The translations under genes and the position numbers were made by a program. From NCBI GenBank assembly GCA_947306025.1, contig CAMZFJ010000181.1, forward strand, positions 1 to 5,155: DNA of 5,155 nt, read 5' to 3'. The notes beneath the pieces were generated by a model. It did not search any database and had not been told where the DNA came from. It worked only from the letters and a program-made list of their open reading frames with translations. Origin of the DNA: an uncultured Fibrobacter sp. GTDB taxonomy: Bacteria; Fibrobacterota; Fibrobacteria; Fibrobacterales; Fibrobacteraceae. Of this stretch, positions 1 through 4,973 are shown one piece after another; the stretch's first letter is position 1; every line of letters starts with the position of its first letter.

Positions 1-22
1 GGCAACTCCGTTGGGAGTTGCC
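1..22. repeat. Perfect 9-bp inverted repeat (hairpin)
   Basis: GGCAACTCC at 1-9 and GGAGTTGCC at 14-22 are exact reverse complements separated by the four bases GTTG. On the plus strand no T-run follows, so it does not look like a terminator in that direction. On the minus strand any T-run would lie left of the window and cannot be seen. It could be a terminator for a leftward gene, an element end, or a structured part of a coding region, because the open frame at 3-305 runs through it. Confidence 0.6.
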
Positions 23-305
23 GACCGAAATTTTGGAAGGCGATGATTGTGCCGAAGATGCTTTGGAAAGGGGCCTTTTTGAACGGTTGACGGTTGAAAC
101 TCGTGCCTTAAAGCCTGTTGGAGCGGTTGATTTTTCGTGTGGCGAGGGCTACCGGCTTTTGGCGTATGGGGTTGAATTAGTGAAAAATTTCTTCCATATA
201 TATGGATATGATGATTTTCGGTGGGTAAAACCATGCCATTTACGACGAATTCGGCTACTTGAGCCGCATGCGGTATTACTTACGGGGCTTGAACTTTCTT
301 TGTAA
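3..305 (+). CDS. Possible 3' end of an unrecognised gene (partial, doubtful)
   Basis: The frame is open from the left edge to TAA at 303-305, about 100 codons. I do not recognise the protein. The only start-like codon near the edge, TTG at 18, lies inside the hairpin with no spaced ribosome site, so if real this is the tail of a gene beginning upstream. About half of the codons up to roughly position 182 start with G, as expected for coding DNA. After that the G bias drops and codons such as ATA, CGA, CTA and GTA appear, so the second half looks non-coding or foreign. The exactly opposite frame on the minus strand uses many preferred-looking codons (TTC, ATC, AAC, GCC) but has five stops. A decayed leftward gene, for example a transposase remnant, is therefore an alternative. 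Product unknown. Confidence 0.22.
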   Translation, partial: QLRWELPTEILEGDDCAEDALERGLFERLTVETRALKPVGAVDFSCGEGYRLLAYGVELVKNFFHIYGYDDFRWVKPCHLRRIRLLEPHAVLLTGLELSL

Positions 306-389
306 ATTTATGACACCTGAAAATACTACCTCTAGCAAATTTTGAAGTTGTTTCTTATATTTTTTGCAAAAACTAAAACACTTAAATAT

Positions 390-395
390 AAGGAG
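390..395 (+). promoter_or_regulatory. Ribosome binding site of the DUF3332-like gene
   Basis: AAGGAG lies nine bases before the ATG at 405. It decides the start in favour of 405 over the in-frame TTG at 342, which would put a non-signal-like extension in front of a good lipoprotein signal peptide. Confidence 0.85.
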
Positions 396-404
396 TTTGT
401 AATT

Positions 405-842
405 ATGAAAAAAGGAATTCTCGCGCTTGTTTGCGCTGGTATGATAGCAGCCCTTTCTGGCTGCTATGGTAGCAACGTTGTGTACAACAAGCTTCACAAA
501 TGGAATGGATCCTTCGGTAATAAGTGGGCCAAATTTGGTATGCACTTGCTGCTCTGGATTGTGCCTGCTTACGAATTGAGTATGTTGGGCGACTTCATCA
601 TTTTCAACTCTGTTGAATTCTGGACGGGTTCGAACCCGATGGCTTCTGGCGACTCCTACTACGAAAAGGACGAACATGGCAATTCCGTTGCCGCTGTGAA
701 GAACGAAGACGGTTCCCTCTCTGTGCAGTACACCTCGGCAAAGGGCGAAACCTCGAACTTCACTCTCCAGCGTGACGAAAACGTTGTCCGCGCACTTGAT
801 GCCGAAGGCAACCTCGTTGCTCAGTACGAAGTCGACGAATAA
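405..842 (+). CDS. DUF3332-like small lipoprotein
   Basis: This encodes a 145-residue protein of unknown function, probably anchored in the cell envelope. Residues 1-20 form a lipoprotein signal: a KK n-region, a hydrophobic stretch, and the lipobox LSGC with Cys20 as the lipidated residue. Next come a tryptophan-containing segment (NKLHKWNGSFGNKW), a hydrophobic stretch ending in the GDFIIFNSVEFW region, and the motif EFWTGSNP. I recognise this arrangement from the DUF3332 family. The C-terminal 60 residues are polar and look beta-rich, with short D/N-G turns. Codon choice is strongly biased toward TTC, AAC, CTC and AAG, unlike the operon to the right, which suggests high expression (inference). 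The gene stands alone, with its own Shine-Dalgarno site and a strong terminator 24 bases after the stop. The family call comes from motif memory without a search; no biochemical role can be given. Confidence 0.85.
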   Translation: MKKGILALVCAGMIAALSGCYGSNVVYNKLHKWNGSFGNKWAKFGMHLLLWIVPAYELSMLGDFIIFNSVEFWTGSNPMASGDSYYEKDEHGNSVAAVKNEDGSLSVQYTSAKGETSNFTLQRDENVVRALDAEGNLVAQYEVDE

Positions 843-866
843 TCGATTCGCAAATTTCGTCATTAG

Positions 867-899
867 AACACTCTCTGGATATCCGGAGAGTGTTTTTTT
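867..899 (+). terminator. Rho-independent terminator after the DUF3332-like gene
   Basis: AACACTCTC (867-875) pairs perfectly with GAGAGTGTT (886-894). A T-G pair and two further G-C pairs extend the stem inward to an ATAT loop. An uninterrupted run of seven T (893-899) follows. The stop codon ends 24 bases upstream, so transcription of the lipoprotein gene should end here and the genes from 1057 need their own promoter. Confidence 0.92.
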
Positions 900-905
900 A
901 CCACC

Positions 906-937
906 GTCATCCTTCGCGTTGCTCAGTCGAGAATGAC
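906..937. repeat. Imperfect inverted repeat, GTCAT...ATGAC
   Basis: GTCAT at 906-910 pairs with ATGAC at 933-937. Pairing continues inward with interruptions (C911/A932 and C915/C928 mismatched, C912-G931 and T913-A930 paired) toward a loop around GTTGCTCA. It resembles the dispersed GTCATCCT...ATGAC-type intergenic palindromes seen in many bacterial genomes. Only one copy is in the window, so dispersal cannot be shown here. Confidence 0.5.
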
Positions 938-953
938 CGTACTACAACTAATA

Positions 954-1002
954 ACTACTTCCTACCGCCTACCGTCTACTTCCTACTCCCCACCGCCTAC
1001 TG
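954..1002. repeat. Seven-unit tandem repeat, 7-bp period
   Basis: Seven consecutive 7-mers fit YCTACYK with a few deviations: ACTACTT, CCTACCG, CCTACCG, TCTACTT, CCTACTC, CCCACCG and CCTACTG. The top strand is pyrimidine-rich. Units are too short and lack spacers, so this is not a CRISPR array. It may be a neutral low-complexity intergenic expansion or a variable-number repeat between two transcription units. Confidence 0.75.
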
Positions 1003-1020
1003 ACAAATAAGCAACACAAA

Positions 1021-1049
1021 GTTCTAAGTTCTAAAATTTTATATATACT
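1021..1049 (+). promoter_or_regulatory. Candidate promoter of the kinase/sigma54-activator operon
   Basis: TATACT at 1044-1049 (or the overlapping TATATA at 1042-1047) is a good -10-like box within the AT-rich run 1032-1049. Upstream, the doubled GTTCTAA at 1021-1034 occupies the -35 area, but no hexamer there closely matches TTGACA. A start site about seven bases downstream of the box would fall on or next to the ATG at 1057, giving almost no leader. No sigma54-type GG/GC box was seen. Housekeeping promoters of this phylum are not known to me in detail, so this is tentative. Confidence 0.35.
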
Positions 1050-1056
1050 TACTACC

Positions 1057-1779
1057 ATGTTAGGACGGGTCGATTACAATCGGTTGTTGGGCAAAGTGGG
1101 GATGTTTGTTGCGGTTTTGTTCGCAACAGTTCTATGCGCATGTAACGGTAACGATATGAACCGTGGTGACGAAGCGCTCCGCATTGGCGATTATAAACGA
1201 GCGGCGAAGAATTTCTCTAAGGTCTTGGACAACGATCCCGCGAACAGGGATGCCCGCTACGGGCTTGCGATTGCCTGTTATGCGATTGCCGAAGATAAGG
1301 AGCGTTTAAGGGTAAGTACTCTTGCTTTGTGGGAACGCACGGTTCGCGAATTTAAGATTTTGTCTGTAGTCGATTCGAGCGAAAAGTCTAAGCCCATGTA
1401 TTCGACTTCGCTGTTTTATTTAGCGCGGGCGATGCTTGCCGAAAATGCGCAGGCCAAGGTGCTACCGCTTTTGGACCAGTCTATAAAACTTGATCCGGAA
1501 AATTACTTTAGCTATAACCTCAAGGCGCTTATCTTGGCGGGGCAAGGCAATACGGACGAAGCAAAGAAAATCTATGCGTACATCGTGACGCGGGAACCGA
1601 AATTTGCATCGGCTTACGTGAACCTCGGAAACCTTTACTGGAATGCGCACGACTACGAATCGGCATGGGATATCTGGTCGATGGGGCACGAGGCATTGCC
1701 GCAAGATGCTGTGCTTGCGAAGTGGACGCGTATCGCGGAAGACTCGCTCAAGGCGATGGTTTATTCGGGTAAGCTATGA
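1057..1779 (+). CDS. TPR-repeat lipoprotein
   Basis: This encodes a 240-residue lipoprotein made mainly of tetratricopeptide repeats, a helical scaffold for protein-protein contacts. The N-terminus carries R4, R9 and K13, then a hydrophobic core and the lipobox LCAC with Cys29 as the likely lipidated residue, followed by NGND. TPR-like units lie at about 37-70 (GDEALRIGDYKRAAKNFSKV), 115-147, 149-181 and 183-216; several show the Gly/Ala/Pro spacing of the fold, such as LDPEN and REPKF. Residues 75-112 form an irregular insertion between repeats 1 and 2. No Shine-Dalgarno site precedes the ATG. A start at Met16 is possible but would remove the basic residues of the signal. The stop overlaps the kinase start by ATGA, implying coupled translation. 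The partner is unknown; a periplasmic role for the following kinase's pathway is an inference. Confidence 0.82.
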   Translation: MLGRVDYNRLLGKVGMFVAVLFATVLCACNGNDMNRGDEALRIGDYKRAAKNFSKVLDNDPANRDARYGLAIACYAIAEDKERLRVSTLALWERTVREFKILSVVDSSEKSKPMYSTSLFYLARAMLAENAQAKVLPLLDQSIKLDPENYFSYNLKALILAGQGNTDEAKKIYAYIVTREPKFASAYVNLGNLYWNAHDYESAWDIWSMGHEALPQDAVLAKWTRIAEDSLKAMVYSGKL

Positions 1780-2966
1780 GAAAATCCGAAAATTCGCTCT
1801 TGGACTCCGTGACGGGAGGCCGTTTGCTGCATCGAGGCGGCGAAGCTTCTATTTACTTATTGAATATTGGCGGTAAGCTTTTTGTCCTCAAGTGGTATAA
1901 CGACGGATTCTCTTTTGATGAAAGTGTTGTTCGGAATGTAAGCAAAGTGCATGAGCCGGGACTGTACCGCATCGAGGAATGGGGTAAACGCAATGAAACA
2001 CCGTACTTGATTTACGATTATGTCGAGGGTGTTACATCTGATAAATTGGGATGTATGCCGGTGGCTGTTGCGCTGGCGGCGCTCCGGCAAGTGGTGGCAA
2101 CGCTTGCGGCTTTGCAAAAACAAGGTGTGTCGCATGGAGACTTGAGCCCGGCGAATGTGATTTTTGCTGTGGATGGTTGCGGGGTGCATGATGCGGCGGA
2201 GCGCGAAAAATTTGCGGGTGGACTCCGCGCGGTTGTGATTGACTGCGGGATCGTGGGCCCGGGCGCGCTTGCTTATGCGGCCCCGGAGCGGTTCCAAGGC
2301 AAGCCTGCTGACGAAAAAAGCGACTTGTTCAGCTTGGGGCTTTTGCTGTACCGCTGGATTGCGGGCGAGGATTTGGTTTGTGCCAATGGCTACGAGCAGT
2401 TTGCCGAACAGATGGCAAATGTAGAGAATTTGAACATTGCCGAAAAGCTTTACTCGGCGCTCACCTTTAATACATCTGAAGGGGCGGTTCAATTAAAGGC
2501 GCTGGAAGCCCTGTGGGCAGGGCTTCTGCGTTCCGACCCGTCGGAACGCGTCGAGGATTTCGAAGAACTTGATGAAATTCTGGAAATTGCGCTTGATAAA
2601 ATTGCAGGCGGTGAAATTGCGCTTTCGACTTGCGTTACCCAATATATCCAATCCATAACGGGTCCCGAATACAATCGGAATGTGGTACTAAAAGTTCCAG
2701 AGAGCCTAGAAAACGGCCTTCCGTTTGATGTTCGTAAGAAAAATAATTGGCTAAAATGGGGCGTTTTGGGCATTTTGGTTCTTATATTAGCTTTGATAGT
2801 TCTGTTGCTTACGAGTGGGACAATGCGTTTCGGTATCGATGCAACGGGGGACCAGCTGTTGAAGCGGTCGAGGAGCATGGAGTCGTCTACGGAAAGCGAA
2901 AACGCACCCGTCTTGAAGGTGGATAGTTTGCTTATGGACCTCCCTGTACCTGCCGCTGAACAATAG
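1776..2966 (+). CDS. Membrane-anchored Ser/Thr-kinase-like protein, atypical
   Basis: This encodes a 396-residue protein with a Hanks-type kinase fold at about 12-275. Visible motifs are a glycine loop (HRGGEASIY, 19-27), the ATP-anchoring lysine in FVLKWY (K39), the catalytic loop HGDLSPANV (D122, N127), a metal-binding Asp in IDCG (D156), APE (169-171) and D183 in the DLFSLGLLLY helix. All core catalytic residues are present. However, HRD is HGD, DFG is DCG, the N127-D156 gap is about 16 residues longer than in typical kinases, and the 157-168 activation segment is short and lacks Ser and Thr. A hydrophobic helix at about 328-345 is followed by a polar tail of about 50 residues, so a cytoplasmic kinase with a short extracytoplasmic tail is likely. 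The start overlaps the upstream stop by ATGA, and the sigma54-activator gene follows after 22 bases. It may phosphorylate a product of this operon (inference). A non-phosphorylating pseudokinase cannot be excluded. Confidence 0.85.
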   Translation: MRKSENSLLDSVTGGRLLHRGGEASIYLLNIGGKLFVLKWYNDGFSFDESVVRNVSKVHEPGLYRIEEWGKRNETPYLIYDYVEGVTSDKLGCMPVAVALAALRQVVATLAALQKQGVSHGDLSPANVIFAVDGCGVHDAAEREKFAGGLRAVVIDCGIVGPGALAYAAPERFQGKPADEKSDLFSLGLLLYRWIAGEDLVCANGYEQFAEQMANVENLNIAEKLYSALTFNTSEGAVQLKALEALWAGLLRSDPSERVEDFEELDEILEIALDKIAGGEIALSTCVTQYIQSITGPEYNRNVVLKVPESLENGLPFDVRKKNNWLKWGVLGILVLILALIVLLLTSGTMRFGIDATGDQLLKRSRSMESSTESENAPVLKVDSLLMDLPVPAAEQ

Positions 2967-2977
2967 CGCAACTAAAC

Positions 2978-2981
2978 AGGG
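2978..2981 (+). promoter_or_regulatory. Ribosome binding site of the sigma54-activator gene
   Basis: AGGG sits seven bases before the ATG at 2989. It is short but well placed, and supports this Met rather than the in-frame Met five codons later. Confidence 0.55.
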
Positions 2982-2988
2982 CTTTGTT

Positions 2989-4443
2989 ATGAAATCGGAA
3001 TCCATGCTCGCCACAGAAAAGATGCTGGATGTGGTCAAGACTCTTTTAGATGAGGAACAGCCGGAGGCTCTTTTTCCGAAAATTCTAGAAGTTGCAAAAG
3101 ATGTTTTGCATGCGGATGCCGCAGTCTTGGATATCGGTGGCGAGGAACCGCTCCATTTTTCGAACCCTGAAAAAGTTTCCATTTCGATTTCGGCAATCAA
3201 GCTTGCCAAGAACGAAAAGCGCGCTGTCGTGTGGAACCAACTCGATGATGAATCGGCGGATTTGTCCAAGTCGATTGTGCAGAACCAGCTCACGAGCATT
3301 ATGGTGTCTCCGTTTAGAACGCCCGATTCCGAGGCTGGCTACCTTTATTTGCAGCGTGCAGCCCGCAAGGATCCGTTTACCGAAGAAGATAGTGCGCTTT
3401 TTGATTCTTTTGTCGCCGTCTGCGAAAAGTTTGCGTTTGCCGCTTACGACCGCTTGCGTGACAAGGAATCCCTCGATACATTAAAAAATGTTGTCCGTAA
3501 AGATGGAATTGTCTATTCGTCTAAGGCGATGGTCGATGTGATTGCGATGGCCGATAAGCTTTCGCCGCTCCCGCTCCCGGTGATTATCCGCGGTGAGACG
3601 GGGACGGGCAAGGAAGTGATGGCGCGTTACATCCACAAGCATAGCCCACGTGCCGATAAACCTTTTATTGCGGTAAACTGTGGCGCTATTCCGGAGCATT
3701 TGATGGAATCGCTGATGTTCGGGCATGCGAAGGGCTCGTTTACGGGTGCGATTGAAAACAAGAAAGGCTTTTTCGAAGAAGCCGATGGCGGTACGATTTT
3801 CCTCGATGAAATCGGCGAGCTCCCGCTCAACATGCAGGTGAAACTCTTGCGCGTGTTGCAAGAAAAGCATATTACGCGTGTGGGCGACAATCGCGAAATT
3901 CCGGTGAACGTGCGCGTGATTAGCGCAACGCATGTGGACTTGGAAGAAGCCGTGCGCGAAAAGCGATTCCGCGAGGATTTGTATTTCCGCATCCAGGTGT
4001 TGCCGCTGGAACTCCCGCCGCTCCGCGATCGCGGTCAGGATGTGGTGCTGTTGGCCGAAAGTTTTATACAACGTTATGGTGCTGAGTATGGCCGTGGAAA
4101 ATTCCACTTGAGCCGTAATGCCGAAAAGGCCTTGCTCGGTTACCACTGGCCAGGAAATGTGCGCGAACTGGAAAACCGCGTGCAAAAAGGTTTGGTGCAA
4201 GCGGTTCATGGCGTGATCCAGCCCAAGGATTTGGGCCTTGACGATATGCAAGTGCAAGCGAAGGAATCGCCGCGTACGCTCAGGGAAGCCCGCGAAGCGG
4301 TCGAACGCGAAGTCATTTCGCGCGCGCTCAAGGATACGAATGCAAACCTTACGTTAGCATCGACCATTCTTGGAATTGACCGTAAAGTGCTGCGTGAAAT
4401 CATGGAACGCTTGAACCTGAAAAAAGAAGACTTTAAGGTATAG
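2989..4443 (+). CDS. Sigma54-dependent transcription activator, GAF-AAA+-Fis type
   Basis: This encodes a 484-residue bacterial enhancer-binding protein, which would use ATP hydrolysis to remodel RNA polymerase-sigma54 into an open complex. Residues about 12-152 look like a GAF sensory domain, with a GYLYLQR strand and a F(T/S)EEDSALFDSF helix near its end. There is no response-regulator receiver domain. The AAA+ domain covers about 172-405: Walker A GETGTGKE (202-209), the sigma54-contact loop GSFTGA (249-254, a variant of the usual GAFTGA), Walker B GTIFLDEIGE (268-277), sensor I ISATH, the FREDLYFRI arginine-finger region (327-335) and WPGNVRELEN (387-396). A Fis-type helix-turn-helix lies at about 438-475 (LASTILGIDRKVLRE). 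The layout resembles FhlA/NifA-like activators. With a kinase gene directly upstream, control by phosphorylation or by a GAF ligand is plausible, but neither is shown. Targets are unknown. Confidence 0.95.
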   Translation: MKSESMLATEKMLDVVKTLLDEEQPEALFPKILEVAKDVLHADAAVLDIGGEEPLHFSNPEKVSISISAIKLAKNEKRAVVWNQLDDESADLSKSIVQNQLTSIMVSPFRTPDSEAGYLYLQRAARKDPFTEEDSALFDSFVAVCEKFAFAAYDRLRDKESLDTLKNVVRKDGIVYSSKAMVDVIAMADKLSPLPLPVIIRGETGTGKEVMARYIHKHSPRADKPFIAVNCGAIPEHLMESLMFGHAKGSFTGAIENKKGFFEEADGGTIFLDEIGELPLNMQVKLLRVLQEKHITRVGDNREIPVNVRVISATHVDLEEAVREKRFREDLYFRIQVLPLELPPLRDRGQDVVLLAESFIQRYGAEYGRGKFHLSRNAEKALLGYHWPGNVRELENRVQKGLVQAVHGVIQPKDLGLDDMQVQAKESPRTLREAREAVEREVISRALKDTNANLTLASTILGIDRKVLREIMERLNLKKEDFKV

Positions 4444-4468
4444 GGGTGTTTGGTAAAATGTTTTATTT

Positions 4469-4474
4469 AAGGAG
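4469..4474 (+). promoter_or_regulatory. Ribosome binding site selecting a GTG start
   Basis: AAGGAG lies seven bases before GTG at 4482. It selects that GTG over the upstream in-frame GTG at 4446 and ATG at 4458, which would add residues in front of an otherwise standard signal peptide. Confidence 0.8.
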
Positions 4475-4481
4475 TGTGGTC

Positions 4482-4973
4482 GTGAAAAAAATTGTAATGG
4501 CATCAGCAATGATGGCCGCAACCGCTATGGCCGGCGATTTTGGATCTCGCCCGGAAGCTAGTGTCCCGACGCCAGTCGAGGCTCGTGAAGCTTTTGACAA
4601 GGTTCCGAATCTGTCGGAAAAAGAAAATATGGACTGGCAGAAATTGCGCGAAGAACGCCGTGCTGCCCGTGAACAAATTCTCGAAAATTTGAGAAACAAA
4701 AAGGCTGGCGAAAAAAATGAAATGCGCGATGTTGCGGTAAAGCCGGTTGCACATGAAACTCCTATCGAGAAGAAGGTTGAAAAACCGAAGGACGAACTTA
4801 TCCATGAAAAGAAGATGGAAGAAAAGGAACAGCCGAAGGGTCCGTTCGTAAAGCCGTTTGGTCCTGGCCGCATGGATCCGCTGCGTCCGTTTGTGCCGCG
4901 CCCCATAGAAGGCCATCCTTGGGAAAAGCAAAATCCGCAAGACTGGAAAAAAGGACCGATTCAGAGAAAGTAA
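4482..4973 (+). CDS. Secreted Lys/Glu/Pro-rich protein of unknown function
   Basis: This encodes a 163-residue protein that I do not recognise. It starts at GTG, giving MKKIVMASAMMAATAMA followed by GDFG: a classic signal peptide with an AMA cleavage site after residue 17 and no lipobox Cys. Mature residues about 37-62 (WQKLREERRAAREQILENLR) look like a charged helix or coiled coil. The next 50 residues are dominated by Lys, Glu and Pro, and the C-terminus is proline- and aromatic-containing, with loosely repeated blocks KPFGPGR, RPFVPRP and WEKQNPQDWKKGP. The mature protein has no Cys and no obvious enzyme motif, suggesting an extended periplasmic or surface linker (inference). It starts 38 bases after the activator stop with no terminator between, and its stop directly abuts the next ATG, so it is probably co-transcribed with both neighbours. 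Confidence 0.82.
   Translation: MKKIVMASAMMAATAMAGDFGSRPEASVPTPVEAREAFDKVPNLSEKENMDWQKLREERRAAREQILENLRNKKAGEKNEMRDVAVKPVAHETPIEKKVEKPKDELIHEKKMEEKEQPKGPFVKPFGPGRMDPLRPFVPRPIEGHPWEKQNPQDWKKGPIQRK

Larger units (their letters stand above)
900..1056. other. Gene-free spacer with repeats and promoter-like DNA
   Basis: I see no gene here. The spacer holds an imperfect inverted repeat (906-937), a short CTA-rich stretch, a 7-bp tandem repeat (954-1002), a doubled GTTCTAA (1021-1034), the palindrome TAAAATTTTA (1032-1041) and a TATATATACT box just before the next start. It separates the terminated lipoprotein gene from the operon at 1057. The CTAC-rich composition resembles intergenic DNA I associate with Fibrobacter. 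Confidence 0.7.

Noticed and set aside
364..392. TTGCAA and TATAAG with 17-bp spacing, a good-looking promoter before the DUF3332-like gene
   Set aside because: The TATAAG overlaps the AAGGAG ribosome site, so a transcript from it would lack that site. No convincing alternative promoter was found; TATATT at 356-361 has only a poor -35.
342..404. In-frame TTG start adding 21 residues to the DUF3332-like protein
   Set aside because: It has no ribosome site and would bury a clear lipoprotein signal that starts at 405 behind AAGGAG.
276..863. Long minus-strand open frame opposite the DUF3332-like gene
   Set aside because: It is a shadow: the plus strand has a recognised family, a ribosome site and a terminator in the right orientation.
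954..1002. CRISPR-like array
   Set aside because: Units are 7 bp, contiguous and without spacers.
843..1056. Sigma54 (-24/-12) promoter that would make the operon self-regulated
   Set aside because: By eye I found no TGGCAC-N5-TTGC-like match here or in the short gaps at 2967-2988 and 4444-4481.
1857..2492. 211-codon minus-strand open frame inside the kinase gene
   Set aside because: It has no recognisable domain or ribosome site, and the plus-strand frame carries the full set of kinase motifs.
3481..4257. 258-codon minus-strand open frame inside the activator gene
   Set aside because: It lies opposite the highly conserved AAA+ domain and its translation is His/Arg/Phe-rich with no family resemblance.
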